Positions 19,741 to 30,347 of a DNA stretch of 64,000 nt are shown here, in pieces; the first letter of the stretch is position 1; every line of letters begins with the position of its first letter. The notes under the pieces were generated by a model that worked only from the letters and a program-made list of their open reading frames with translations, did not search any database and had not been told where the DNA came from. This DNA comes from DATMER01 sp963741305 (GTDB lineage: Bacteria > Acidobacteriota > Thermoanaerobaculia > Multivoradales > UBA5704): positions 1 to 64,000 of the forward strand of contig CAVUHL010000002.1 of assembly GCA_963741305.1 (NCBI GenBank), given 5' to 3'. Position numbers and translations under genes: made by a program.

Positions 19741-22265
19741 GACCGAGCCAATGACCCTTCCCGTTCTTCCGCTGAGGGATTTCGTCCTCTTCCCGGGTGT
19801 CACGACGCCGATCAACGCCGGCAAGCCGGCGACCCTGCGGGCCATCGAGGCCGGCGCTGGACACGTCCGGACCGGCTGGTGTTCGCGGTGTCGCAGCGCG
19901 AGGACGTTCAGCAGGTCACGCCCGAGGTCGCTCCACACCATCGGCACCGTGGCCCGCATCGGCCAGCTCCAGCGGGGCCTCGCCGGCATGCAGCTCCTCC
20001 TCCACGGCGAGCACCGCGGCATCGCGATGAGGATCACCGAGAAGGACGGTCACCTGCAGGCCGTGGTGCGCGAAGCGGAGGAGATGCAGCCGCTCGATCC
20101 CCAGGACCCCGCCTTCGTCGGCCTGTTCCGCGAAGCTGCGGGAGCGGGCCGCCGAGCTGGGCACCAAGTCCGGCCTGCCCGAAGAGGTCGTCCAGCAGGT
20201 GCTCGAAGGGATCGAACGACCCGAGCCGCCTCGCCGACCTCGTGGCCGGCTATACCGAGCTGACCCAGGCGCAGCGCCAGATGCTGCTGGAGACCCTCTC
20301 CGTCGAGGAGCGCATGCGGCGCGTGCTGGTGCACGTCCAGCGCCAGCTCAGCGTCCTCGACGCCCAGGAGGACATCAAGACCAAGGTCCAGGAGGAGCTC
20401 GGCGACCGCCAGCGCGAGATGTTCCTGCGCGAGCAGCTCAAGGCGATCCAGAAGGAGCTCGGCGAAGGCGACGGCGCCGCCGACATCGACGAGCTGCGCG
20501 AGAAGCTCGCCGCGCTCGACCTGCCCGAGGAGGTCCGCAAGGAGGTCGACCGCGAGCTCGGCCGCCTCGGCCGCATGGGCCGCGAGGCCATGGAGTCCCA
20601 GGTGATCCGCACCTACCTGGAGACCATCGCCGAGCTGCCCTGGAACAACCGCAGCGACGAGCACCTCGACATCCCCGCGGCGGCCGAGATCCTGGAGACG
20701 GACCACTACGCCCTGGGCGACGTCAAGGACCGCGTCCTCGAGTTCCTCGCCGTCCGCCAGCTCCGGCAGGCCGAGACAGGAGCGCCAGCAGGCCGAGGAG
20801 GCGGCCCAGCCGCGGAGAGGTCCGAGACGGCCGAACCGACGACCTCGGGACAGAGGACGACCCGAGATGGTCCCCCAGGGCCGCACCGCGAGGAGAAGCG
20901 ACAAGGCCAAGGGCCCCATCCTCCTCTTCGTCGGCCCTCCGGGCGTCGGCAAGACCTCCGTGGCCAAGTCCATCGCCCGCGCCATGGGACGCGAAGTACG
21001 TCCGCATCTCCCTCGGCGGCGTGCGCGACGAGGCCGACATCCGCGGCCACCGGCGCACCTACGTGGGCGCCATGCCCGGCCGCATCATCCAGGGCATGAA
21101 GCAGGCCGGCACCAAGAACCCGGTCTTCCTGCTCGACGAGGTCGACAAGCTCGGCGTCTCCTTCCAGGGCGACCCGGCGAGCGCGCTCCTCGAGGTGCTC
21201 GACCCGGCGCAGAACGACACGCTTCACCGACCACTACCTGGGCGTGCCGTTCGACCTGTCCGAGGTGCTGTTCATCGCCACGGCGAACTTCATCCAGAAC
21301 ATCCCGGGGCCGCTGCTCGACCGCATGGAGGTGGTGCAGTTCTCGGGCTACACCGAGCGGGAGAAGCTCGCCATCGCCCAGCGCTACCTGGTGCCGCGGC
21401 AGCTCAGGGAGAACGGCCTCAAGCTCGGAGCAGATCGAGATCGGCGGACGCCGCTCTCGCCGAGGTCATCACCGGCTACACCCGGGAGTCCGGCGTGCGG
21501 CAGCTCGAGCGCGAGCTCGGCAAGCTCTCCCGCAAGGTGGCGCGGAAGATCGCGGCGCGCGAAGCCGAGCGCGTCGAGGTCGGACGCCGCCCAAGGTGCG
21601 CGAGATCCTCGGCCGGCCCAAGGTCCACCCCGAGCGGGCGGCCCGGGACGACCAGGTCGGCGTCGCGACCGGCATGTACTACACCCCGACCGGCGGCGAC
21701 ATCATGTTCGTCGAGGCCTCGACCATGCAGGGCAAGGGCGAGCTGGTGCTCACCGGCCAACTCGGCGACGTGATGAAGGAGTCCGCCCGCGCGGCCTGGA
21801 CCTACGCCCGGTCGCACGCCGAGTCCCTGGGCATCCCGGCCGAGTGCTTCGAGCGCGACCTGCACATCCACGTCCCGGCGGGCGCCATCCCCAAGGATGG
21901 CCCTTCGGCGGGCGTGACGATGGCGACCGCCATGGTCTCGGCCCTCTCCGGCCGCCCGGCGCGGCACGACATCGCCATGACCGGCGAGATCACCCTCTCC
22001 GGCCGCGTGCTGCCCATCGGCGGCGTCAAGGAGAAGGTCCTGGGCGCCGTGCGGGCCGGGGATCACCGAGGTCCTGCTCCCCAAGGACAACGAGGCCGAC
22101 CTCGAGGATCTGCCGCAGGAGGTGCGCGACACCCTCAAGATCCACTTCGCCGAGGATCTGGGCGACGTCCTCGCCCTGACCCTCCGCGGCGCCACCTACC
22201 GCGAAGGCCGCCTCCTCTTCGAGAGCCCGCTCGAAGGCGGCACCTTCGCGCAAGTCCCGCACTGA
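19741..22265 (+). CDS. lon: ATP-dependent protease La
   Basis: Full-length Lon (about 800 residues) in several frames. N-terminal substrate domain (PVLPLRDFVLFPGV), coiled helical region (EMFLREQLKAIQKELGEGDG), AAA+ ATPase with Walker A FVGPPGVGKT and Walker B VFLLDEVDKL, and the LonC peptidase with catalytic Ser in PKDGPSAGVTM and Lys in GGVKEKVLGA. Cytoplasmic quality-control protease. Start ATG 19741 follows AAGGAGATTGAG. At least eight indels occur, mostly one duplicated base (ATCGAACGAC for ATCGACGAC). Loss of such a conserved gene by so many clean indels is unlikely, so sequencing error is favoured. Ends in a strong terminator. Confidence 0.95.
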
Positions 22266-22293
22266 CCCGCGGGTCTCTCGAGGCCCTCTCCCG

Positions 22294-22330
22294 GCCGCCG
22301 CCTCTCTCCGAGGCGGCGGCTTTTTGTTTT
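22294..22330 (+). terminator. Rho-independent terminator after lon
   Basis: Stem GCCGCCGCCTC (22294-22304) pairs with GAGGCGGCGGC (22310-22320) and is followed at once by TTTTTGTTTT. An 11-bp GC stem with a U-tract, 29 bases after the lon stop. Confidence 0.92.
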
Positions 22331-22355
22331 CGGAAAGGGTATACTCGGGATCTCT

Positions 22356-22675
22356 ATGGGATCCCACGCTCACCGCAGGCAGTTCACAGACGACGAGACC
22401 GCTCGTCCGGATTCGGTCACCTCCGCCGCAGAGGTCGCGGCGGCTGTGGCCGGGGAGTGATCGAAGCTCCTGGCCCGCAAATACGGTGGGCAAGGGCTCT
22501 CCCTGAGAGAACAGGAACGGCTCCAATTCCTGACCGTGAGGCTCGAAGAGCTCCTACCTCCCGTCTCTGTCCGCGATCTCAGGCTCTTCTCGAGATGGCG
22601 GAAGAGGTAGAGCGCATCCGCCAAAGCTTCCGGCAGCGGCGACAGCAGATGGGCTTGATCTCGCCGGATGACTAG
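22356..22675 (+). CDS. Small helical protein upstream of HNH nuclease (disrupted)
   Basis: About 105 residues if read through an in-frame TGA at 22458 and a frame change near 22580. Visible pieces: MGSHAHRRQFTDDETARP, then LARKYGGQGLSLREQERL and EMAEEVERIRQSFRQRRQQ, all charged and helical. No family recognised. Its last 8 bases (ATGACTAG, 22668-22675) contain the start codon of the HNH gene, which implies translational coupling. Size and coupling would fit a partner or antitoxin of the nuclease, but that is inference, and the two breaks could be errors or decay. Confidence 0.45.
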
Positions 22676-23309
22676 TTTCTTCGACGCACTCCTCTTCCCG
22701 AAGGAACGCCAAGAACGGGATCCCGATCCGGGCCCCTTCACCGACCATCGACCCTACAAGCGCCATCTCCAGAAGATATTCCGTAGCAAGTGTGTCTACT
22801 GCCGCATTTCGGACGGCTTGCAGGGATACGAGAGCTTCGGCATCGATCATTACCTTCCTAAATCCAAGTTTCCTCAGCTCATTGCCGCGTGGCCCAACCT
22901 CTTCTATGCCTGTAACGTCTGCAACATCTGGAAGGGAGAATCCGTGTCTACTCCTGAACGGTTCCTTCCCAACCCCTGTGATCACCCGATGGCGGATCAT
23001 CTCCAGTACAGAGGCGCCGACATCGAGACCTACACACCTCACGGAGAATGGTTGGCTGAATTGCTGCACCTTCCTGAGAGACGAAGCCTCCGGGAGTTCA
23101 TCCTCTCCGCTCTAGCCAACTTCTTGACAGCCCGCAACGAGCTCGTTGGCGAACTGATCACCTACGAAGCCCGGATCGATGATCTTGAAGGTGACGAGGA
23201 GCGGCCTATGCTCCAAACCGCCATTCAGAAGACTGTCAAGGAATTGGAGCAGGTGAACCGCCATATAGAACGCCTGACGGGAGAGCCGGTCAGCAGCAGT
23301 TTGCTGTGA
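22668..23309 (+). CDS. HNH endonuclease (PtuB-like)
   Basis: 213 residues, unbroken. Metal-dependent HNH nuclease: a CVYC knuckle near residue 42, then IDHYLPKSKFPQL with the catalytic His, NLFYACNVCNIWKG with the second Cys pair, and the terminal Asn/His position. This is the pattern seen in PtuB of Septu and in retron- or ATPase-linked HNH effectors. The C-terminal third is helical and charged. No PtuA-type ATPase is adjacent; the only partner is the small coupled protein upstream. GC is lower than in neighbouring lon, consistent with acquisition. A nucleic-acid-cutting effector is a safe inference; its trigger is unknown. Confidence 0.8.
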   Translation: MTSFFDALLFPKERQERDPDPGPFTDHRPYKRHLQKIFRSKCVYCRISDGLQGYESFGIDHYLPKSKFPQLIAAWPNLFYACNVCNIWKGESVSTPERFLPNPCDHPMADHLQYRGADIETYTPHGEWLAELLHLPERRSLREFILSALANFLTARNELVGELITYEARIDDLEGDEERPMLQTAIQKTVKELEQVNRHIERLTGEPVSSSLL

Positions 23310-23405
23310 CAAGAGTAGCACCCTCGCAGGATAGGTCGACGTCGAGCTGTTCCTCCTGGCACCAAATTGGCATGGAGTTGCCCTCCGGATGAGGAGGATA
23401 AACCC

Positions 23406-24536
23406 ATGAACCGTTCTCTATTTGCGCTGATCATCTTGGTTTCCCTGTCTGCCTCAACAGCCCAAGCCGCCACCCCCAACTCCGGCTCCATCTCCCCTCC
23501 CGACAACTCCATCTTTTGGACCGGCGGTCCCTACACCGTAGGGATTCCCAACCAACTCGGATGCGTCCAACCGTCGAACCCCACTTGTGATGCGTTCGCC
23601 TTGACGACTAACCTGTCGTTCGGCGACCGGTTCCTCGTGTCCATCAAGAGCGAGATGGAGGGGGACGACTACGATCTGTACGTCTATTATCCGGATGGCA
23701 CAGAGGCCGGCCGCTCTGCCAACGCGGGGCCGGTGGAGTCGGTGGTCATCGAGCACAACGGCCTGCACGGCACGGGTCCTTACCAGGTGCGTGTGCTTCC
23801 TTTTGAGGTCGCGTCGGGCTCGACCTATCATGCGATTGCACGGCCGACCAGCGAGCAGACGGTCGAGGCGGAAGATCCGAACGTCTGCCTCGAAGCGATT
23901 CCGGTCAGCCTCGGCATTCCGGGGATCACGGATGCCGGCCAGACGGTGTCGCTCGATGTGGCGGTGCTCCTCGACGGCGTGGCCCTTGGAGACGCCAACC
24001 TTCTCATGATCAAGGCGGCCGAGGCGTACGCGCCCCTCAAGGTCGACCTGAACGTCGTCTCTTACGCCAGCGTCAACTTCACCGGCACCGAGGGTGCTGC
24101 CATTATCCAGCAGGCCAAGAATCACTTCGGGGGCCGGCGGCCGGCAGGATCGGACCTGGTGTACGTCCTCACCAGCAAGGACATCACCACCGATGGGGAC
24201 ACCGGGCTCGCCGGTCTGGCTGACTGCATCGGCGGCGTGCGGTTCGCCCATCACGCCTTCGCGGTGGGTGAGGCCGTGGGCATCGATCCGTCTCCGCTCG
24301 GACCTTTCGTCCTCAACGTGGACGCCCACCCGGAGGTCGCCGCCCATGAGTTGGGACATCTGATGGGAGCCCACCACCACTACGCCAACTGTGTGGAGGG
24401 ATTCCTCTCGGGGGATCCGACGGACCTCTCCCCCTGCAGCCTGATGTTCAACTTCGTCGATCTCCAGTCTCTGAACTTCTCTACGATTGAAGGAATTACC
24501 GTCCGCGGCCACGCAGTGAAGCATGCATCGCCGTAG
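23406..24536 (+). CDS. Secreted metzincin-type zinc protease
   Basis: 376 residues from ATG 23406 (GGAGGATAAACCC upstream). Signal peptide to about residue 22 (STAQA). Residues 60-130 resemble a PPC-type beta domain (DDYDLYVYYPDGTEAG). The catalytic core has AAHELGHLMGAHHHYANC, an extended HExxHxxGxxH zinc site, and a downstream Met-turn candidate SLMFNF. M12-like peptidase, likely exported to degrade extracellular protein. The gene is clean and ends before a strong hairpin shared with the TonB receptor gene. Confidence 0.85.
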   Translation: MNRSLFALIILVSLSASTAQAATPNSGSISPPDNSIFWTGGPYTVGIPNQLGCVQPSNPTCDAFALTTNLSFGDRFLVSIKSEMEGDDYDLYVYYPDGTEAGRSANAGPVESVVIEHNGLHGTGPYQVRVLPFEVASGSTYHAIARPTSEQTVEAEDPNVCLEAIPVSLGIPGITDAGQTVSLDVAVLLDGVALGDANLLMIKAAEAYAPLKVDLNVVSYASVNFTGTEGAAIIQQAKNHFGGRRPAGSDLVYVLTSKDITTDGDTGLAGLADCIGGVRFAHHAFAVGEAVGIDPSPLGPFVLNVDAHPEVAAHELGHLMGAHHHYANCVEGFLSGDPTDLSPCSLMFNFVDLQSLNFSTIEGITVRGHAVKHASP

Positions 24537-24549
24537 GGTGGAGAGTTGG

Positions 24550-24572
24550 GGGGCGGGGACAAGCCCCGCCCC
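24550..24572. terminator. GC hairpin between convergent genes
   Basis: GGGGCGGGG-ACAAG-CCCCGCCCC. A perfect 9-bp stem 13 bases after the metalloprotease stop and 7 bases before the TonB receptor stop. No T-run, so it may act with Rho or be a dispersed repeat. Confidence 0.55.
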
Positions 24573-24579
24573 TACGTAC

Positions 24580-27500
24580 CTACCAGAGAATCCGCAACCC
24601 CACCTGCACCTGCCGCGGATCGCCGGCGCCGCTCTGCACGGTGCCGTCGAAGTTGAAGATGAGGCTGGTGACCTCGGGGCGGCGGAGGTTCGCGTGGTTG
24701 AACACGTTGAAGACTTCGACGATCGGCTGCACCGTGAGCGTCGCCGAGCTCGAAGTCCTTCGAGAGCGCGGAGGTCCAGGGAGTTGTACTCGTTGTCCTT
24801 GCGGCCCAGGTTGCGCTGGGTCACCGTGCCGTCCGGGTTGATGCGGTCCTGCGGCGTGTCGGCGTCCGCGCCGGTCCGGGTGATCGACTTCGGCTGCGCC
24901 GAGCGGTAGGAGTAGCGGAAGTTGAGTCGACGCCCCGAGGGCGCGTGCCAGAGCATCCAGGCGTTGACGCGGTGGCGCTGGTCGCGGTCGGAGTAGCTCG
25001 TACTCCTGCGTCGAGATCGGTGATCTTGGCGTAGCGGAAGGAGAACGGATCGCGCTCGTTGTCGTCGTCCGAGAGGTCGTGCGACTAGGTGTAGTAGACC
25101 TGGTACTGGAACTTGCCGTTGAACCGCTGGTCGAGCGCCCACGGTGACGCCGTTGTAGAGGCTCCGCGCCTTCGATTCGACCGTGGTCAGCGTGTTGATG
25201 CCGTTGGCGCCGCCCGGCGGCAGGCCGGTGCTCCAGGGCGAGCCGAGGAGCGGATCGTTGCGGTTGACGAAGCGGGTGATGTGGTCGCCCTTGGCGTAGT
25301 TGTACTTGACCAGCAGGCCGAGGCCGCGACATGATCTCCCGCTCGTACGAGAGGCTCGCCGAGGTCGTGCGCGGGTTCTGGAAATCCTTGTCGAAGACGA
25401 AGACGTCGGGGGCGAACGGCTCGCCGACCTGCGACTGGCGGGATCAGGCCCGGATAGGCCGGCACCGGCCCGAGGATACGGCGTAGCGCGCTGCTGCGGA
25501 AGAGCGACTGGCCGATGCTGCCGTTGGTCGAGCGGCTGGAGGCGAGGGTGAGGCCGGGGACGCGCGCGTAGAAGATGCCGCCGGTCAGGCGGACCGCCGA
25601 TCGGCCGTCCCCCTTCGGGTCCCAGGTGATGCCCAGGCGCGGCTGCCACATGTCCCAGTCCGACGGGATCTCGCCGTCCGACGGGAAGGTCTGCGGGCCG
25701 GCCGCGGTGCTGCACCGTGCGGCCGATGAACGGCGCGAAGAAGACCTCGTCCGCCGGCGTGCGCGGCTCGGGCTCGATCTCGCGCCTCCCAGCGCAGGCC
25801 GTACTGGATCGTCAGGTTCGCGCGCGGCTGCCAGTTGTCCTGCAGGAAGACCGCGGGCTCGCTCTGGCGGATCTTCTGCTGCCCCGCCTCTTCCGCCGTG
25901 CGGCCGCCGACGCCGGCGTGCTGCAGATAGAGCAGCACCGGGCCGGTGACGCGGGGTGCCCGCCGGGCAGGTGCCGTTCTGCGGGCGAGCTGGCCGTCGT
26001 TCGAGCACTCGACGTAGTCGGGATTGCGGGCGTAGTTGAGGAAGCCGTCGGTCGAGCTGAAGATGTAGCGCCCGTTGGCGAAGCCGAGGAAGGTCTGCGC
26101 CGAGACCACGTCGTTGTACTCGAACCCCGCCTTGCACGACGTGGTTGTCGCGCAGGATCGAGAGGTTGTCGTTGACCTGGTACCGCTCGTCGTAGTACTG
26201 GACCGGGATGAAGAACGGCATGCCGAAGCGGTAGCTGCTGCCGAAGTCGAAGGCGGTGTCGGGGAGCGGCCGGCCGTTGACCAGCGGGCCGTCATACGGC
26301 GCGCGGCCGGTTCTCGCGGGCGTACTGGAAGCGCAGCTCGTTGAGCAGGCTGCTCGACAGCGTCGAGATCACCGAGCCGGTGAGGGCGCTGCGAGTCGTC
26401 CTTCTCGATGGCGTTGGCGCTGCGTGCCCCAGGAGTCGACGTCGAAGGTGCCGTTCTTCTGCTCCGACCAGGTGTAGGTGCCGCGCAGCGTCACCAGGTT
26501 GCTCCTGCCGAGGCCTGCCAGTCCAGCCTTGGCGAGGAACACGCGGGCGTCGTTGGTGCGCTCGATCGGGCCGTTCTCGCCCGGGATCGCCGATGCTGGC
26601 GAAGTAGTCGACGACCCGCTGCTCGATGCGCGACGGATCGGTCTGCTTGGTGGACGGCCGTCCTGGAAGTCGCCGGCGAGGAAGTAGAACAGCTGTCGCG
26701 GCACGAGCGGGCCGCCCAGGGTGAAGCCGACCTGCCCCTGCTCGTTGTCGAACTTGCGGCGCGTGCTGCCGTCCGGGTTCTCGGCGCGGCCGGAGAGGTT
26801 CTCGTTCTTCCAGAACAGGTGGCCGCTGCCGCGCGATCTGGTTGGTGCCCGACTTGGTGACCACATTGACGAAGCCCGAGGCGGAGCGGCCGAACTCGGC
26901 GTTGGCGCCGTCGGCCACCACCACGACCTCCTGCACCGCGTCGAGGTTGAAGGTGAACGCCGGCCGCTGGCCGCCGCGCTGCTCGCCGAAGAACGGGTTG
27001 TTGAAGTCCGCGCCGTCCACCGAGACGTTGTTGCTGATCCCCTTCTGGCCGTTGATCGACAGCTCGTCGCCGTCCGGCCCCTGGACGACGGTGACGCCCG
27101 GGGTCAGCTTGGTGTAGTCGAGGAAGTTGCGGCCGTTGTTGGGCAGGTCCTCGATCGACTGCGCGTCGATGCGGGTCGCGCCCTCGGCGCTGCGTGGTCT
27201 CGACGACCGGCGCCTCGGCGGTGACCGTGATCGTCCTGCTCGAGCGCCGAGACCTGAGCGGCAGGCTCAGGTTGACGGTCTGGCCGACCGCGAGATCGAT
27301 CCCTTCGCGGACCAGGGTCGCGAAGCCCTCCCGCGCCACCGTGATCCGGTACGGCCCGAGGGGCAGGAGGAGAGCCCGGAAGCGCCCCTCGGCGTCCGGT
27401 CGCAGCCGACCTGCTCATAGTTGGTCGCGGTGTTGCGGAGGGTCACCGTCGCGCCGGGAGGATCCGCCCGCCGTCGGATCGGTGACCGTACCCTCGATGA

Positions 27501-27594
27501 CGCCGGTGGTGGCCTGGGATTGCGCGAAGACGCCCGGAACCCAGAGAACCACCAGCGCAAGGCACAGCAGACGCACGCTCCAGCAACGTGACAT
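24580..27594 (-). CDS. TonB-dependent receptor, Oar-like (frameshifted)
   Basis: About 1,000 residues in several frames. Signal peptide MSRCWSVRLLCLALVVLWVPGVF; then a carboxypeptidase-regulatory-like beta domain (GVIEGTVTDPTAGG); a plug region (DGADFNNPFFGEQRGGQRP, VVTKSGTNQIA); and an outer-membrane barrel with Tyr/Arg-rich strands ending in QVQVGLRILW, whose final aromatic is the usual barrel-insertion signal. This class is expanded in Acidobacteriota and imports large ligands such as saccharides, or functions in adhesion (Oar). The start is set by the signal peptide at 27594. About ten frame breaks, dense from 25000 to 27400. Confidence 0.85.
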
Positions 27595-27771
27595 CACGAC
27601 CCCCTTTTCTCGAACCACTGAAGTTACCGACCTGAGGAGAAGGTAGCGCCCGGGAGGGGGAGGAGTCAAGGCGCCGCACACTGCGCGCGAGAGGAGGGCC
27701 TGGGAGGTGAGGGCCTCGGCGGCGGCGGCGCGTCGGCCCCGTTGGACGAGACTCTGGGATCGGCGGGGACC

Positions 27772-29250
27772 CTACCGCCCCTCCGCCACCGCCCCGGCAC
27801 CTCCCACCACCCGCTTGACCTCGGCGCCCGCCGGGAAGCGGGTGTTCGCATCCGCCTGGTTGATGATGGCGACGGTTTCGAGGTCCACGGAGGAGGGGTA
27901 GCGCCTGGAGAACTCCTCCAGGGTCATGGCGGAGGGGATGGAAACCACGTCGAGGCGCGCCGGCTGCACGTCGAGAAGGCGGCGGTCCGTCACCCTCTGG
28001 AAGCTGGCGAGAGCGCTGGAGATGGCCTCGTCATAGGTGCCCCAGCGTTGCGACGCCGAGTAGCCGAGGATCTGGAAGACCCGGTTGCCGTGCTCCACGA
28101 AGGCGGCAATCCCCTGCAGGCTCCCATTCTGCTGTTGAACATTGAAAGACCGGGCCACCGCCGGCAAGCCGCCGAGATTCGCCTGCAGGGCCTGCCCCTG
28201 CTGCACCCCCTGCTGGGAGAAGAAGGCGTTGGCCGCTTCCTGGGGGGAGCCCTTGTCGGAGAGGGCCAACACGACGATGGCGTCCTGGTTCGGACTGAGG
28301 GCGCCCACCGACTGCTTCTGGTTGCTCTGCTGCCACCCTTGGGGAAAGCGGATCTGGAATCCCAGCTCGGGTTGAATGAAGAGGTTGCCCTGGAAGTACC
28401 CCTCCCGCGGATTGGCGCCGAAGACCACGTTGTCGAGAGAGCGTAGATAGGTCTCCTGATTGACCGTGCGGCCGGAGAAATCGCCGCCCAGCTTCGCCAC
28501 CTGGGCGTTGATCCGCTCGATGCGGTCCTCCGGCGCGGGGTGGGTCGAGAGCCAGTTCGGAACCTTGCCCTGCTTCTCCCGTCCGCCGACCCGCCGCAGC
28601 ACTTCGAAGACCTTGCCCATCTCGCGCGGGTCGTAGCCTTCCTGGTTGAGGTAGCGGAACCCCAGGTCGTCCGCCTCGCGCTCGTCGTCGCGGCCGTACT
28701 TTAGGAACATGAGCTGAAGGCCGGCCGAAGCCAGATTGCCGTACTGATCCGCCACCTCGGGGCTGAGGATCGCCCCGGCCAACAGGCCGATCTGTGCGAT
28801 CTGGGACTTGCTCATCTGCTCCACGCTGTGCCGGCCGGTGACGTGGCCGATCTCGTGCCCGAGCACCGCGACCAGCTCGGCCTCCGAGGTCAGATGGGTC
28901 ATCAACCCCCGGGTGACGTAGATGTAGCCGCCGGGCAGGGCGAAGGCGTTCACCACCGGGTCATCCACCACCCGGAAGGTCCACGGCAGCTCGGGCCGCT
29001 CGGAATCCTTCGCGAGCTTTTGGCCCAGGCGGTTCACATAGGCCTGCAGCTCCTGATCGGGATAGAGGCCGAGCTCCTTCTGGATCTGCCCGTCGGCCTC
29101 GCGGCCCATCGAGATCTCCTGCTGCTCAGAGATCAGGGCGATCTGGCGCTTGCCGGTCGCCGGGTTCGTCGAGCAACTCACTACAACGAGAAGGGCGGCC
29201 AGCAAGCCCGAAAGGGCGCCCCGCCTCAAGATGGTGGTTCGCGGAATCAT
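27772..29250 (-). CDS. M48 family metalloprotease lipoprotein
   Basis: 492 residues, unbroken. Lipoprotein signal with lipobox VVVSCS near residue 25. M48 peptidase domain at about 45-260 with LGHEIGHVTGRHS (HExxH) and the distal Glu region in DDEREADDLGFRYL. Residues 290-480 form a separate module ending in a LysM-like or sorting-type segment (PSSVDLETVAIINQADANTR). Resembles BepA/YggG-like periplasmic proteases for outer-membrane protein quality control. ATG 29250 is preferred over 29262 because GGAGG lies just before it. Clean, unlike the adjacent TonB gene. Confidence 0.88.
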   Translation of the reverse strand: MIPRTTILRRGALSGLLAALLVVVSCSTNPATGKRQIALISEQQEISMGREADGQIQKELGLYPDQELQAYVNRLGQKLAKDSERPELPWTFRVVDDPVVNAFALPGGYIYVTRGLMTHLTSEAELVAVLGHEIGHVTGRHSVEQMSKSQIAQIGLLAGAILSPEVADQYGNLASAGLQLMFLKYGRDDEREADDLGFRYLNQEGYDPREMGKVFEVLRRVGGREKQGKVPNWLSTHPAPEDRIERINAQVAKLGGDFSGRTVNQETYLRSLDNVVFGANPREGYFQGNLFIQPELGFQIRFPQGWQQSNQKQSVGALSPNQDAIVVLALSDKGSPQEAANAFFSQQGVQQGQALQANLGGLPAVARSFNVQQQNGSLQGIAAFVEHGNRVFQILGYSASQRWGTYDEAISSALASFQRVTDRRLLDVQPARLDVVSIPSAMTLEEFSRRYPSSVDLETVAIINQADANTRFPAGAEVKRVVGGAGAVAEGR

Positions 29251-29375
29251 TGTGTCCTCCATTGGCTCTTGGGAAGGGTGGAAGTGCCCGCGTAATTTCG
29301 CGGCTCCAGCCCTATGGAGTCTCTGTGCAAGATGGATGCCCTGCGAGGCGCGCCTATTGCAGGGCCAGGCGGGGC

Positions 29376-30347
29376 ATGAACATCACCGTCCTCACCAATG
29401 TAGAAAACGATGCTCCCAAGTCCTACGACGCCGTCGTCGGTCAAGTCGCCGCCGCGTTGCGAAGACAGGGGCACCGGGCCTCGATTCTCGGCGTCCGCGA
29501 CGACCTGCAGAAGCTGGTCGCGGGCCTTAAGCGCCGCCGGCAGGATCTCGTCTTCAATCTCCTGGAGAGCTTCGGGGACGACACGGGCGGCGACGTGGCC
29601 GTGGCCGGAGTGCTGGACCTCCTCGGCCTCCGCTACACCGGCGGCGGTCCCGGGGAGCTGTACCTGCGGCAGGACAAGGGGCTGGCCAAGAAGGTCCTGG
29701 CCTTCGACAACCTCCTCTATCCCCATTTCGCCGTCTTTTCCCAGAATTCAGACTTCGAGACAGCGGGCCGGCTGCGGATGCCGCTCTTCGTCAAGCCGTT
29801 GACCGCCGACGCCTCGATCGGCATCGACGGTGACTCCCTGGTGCGCGATGCCACGTCGCTGATGAAACGCGTCCTCGCCATCCATGAAAAGGTAGGGGAC
29901 AGCGCCCTCGTGGAGGAGTACATCGAGGGGCGGGAGATCTACGTCGGCGTGCTCGGCAACCGCGAGCCAATCCCCTTGCCGCCGATCGAGGTGGACTTCA
30001 CGGGCTTCCCCGAGGGAGAGCCGCGCATCCTCGGCACCAAGGCCAAGTGGAAGAAGAACAGCGCCGAGTACAAGGGGACGAAGTCCGTGCTGGCCGACCT
30101 CCCCGACGAGCTGCGCGCCCGCCTGCAGAAGGCCGCCGTGGACGCCTACCGCGCCGTGCGCGTGCGGGACTACGGGCGGGTCGACCTCCGGCTCACCGAA
30201 ACGGGGGAGATCTACGTCATCGAGGTCAACGCGAGCTGCTATCTGGAGGAGACCGGCGAGTTCGCCATGGCGGCCAAGGCGGCGGGAATGGAGTATCCGG
30301 AGCTGGTGGAGCGGATCGTCGAGCTGGCAGTGGAACGTTATGGGTAG
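29376..30347 (+). CDS. D-Ala-D-Ala ligase-like ATP-grasp protein
   Basis: 323 residues, unbroken. ATP-grasp ligase: an N-terminal Rossmann-like part (MNITVLTNV), a lid and nucleotide site (MPLFVKPLTADASIGID, VEEYIEGREIYVGVLG), and the metal-binding end (RVDLRLTETGEIYVIEVNASCYL, with E and N for Mg). The family joins carboxylates to amines at the cost of ATP. It is not a canonical Ddl: the omega-loop is divergent and no other wall genes are nearby. The product could be a peptide or an amino-acid conjugate. Its stop overlaps the end of the convergent zinc peptidase by about 10 bases. Confidence 0.85.
   Translation: MNITVLTNVENDAPKSYDAVVGQVAAALRRQGHRASILGVRDDLQKLVAGLKRRRQDLVFNLLESFGDDTGGDVAVAGVLDLLGLRYTGGGPGELYLRQDKGLAKKVLAFDNLLYPHFAVFSQNSDFETAGRLRMPLFVKPLTADASIGIDGDSLVRDATSLMKRVLAIHEKVGDSALVEEYIEGREIYVGVLGNREPIPLPPIEVDFTGFPEGEPRILGTKAKWKKNSAEYKGTKSVLADLPDELRARLQKAAVDAYRAVRVRDYGRVDLRLTETGEIYVIEVNASCYLEETGEFAMAAKAAGMEYPELVERIVELAVERYG

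Noticed and set aside
23454..25715. 753-residue minus-strand frame
   Set aside because: Its first part reads shifted TonB-barrel sequence and its last part is antisense to the clean metalloprotease gene. A chimera of indels, not a gene.
29376..30347. Canonical D-Ala-D-Ala ligase (ddl)
   Set aside because: ATP-grasp motifs fit, but the substrate loop is divergent and there is no murein gene context, so the specific name is not justified.
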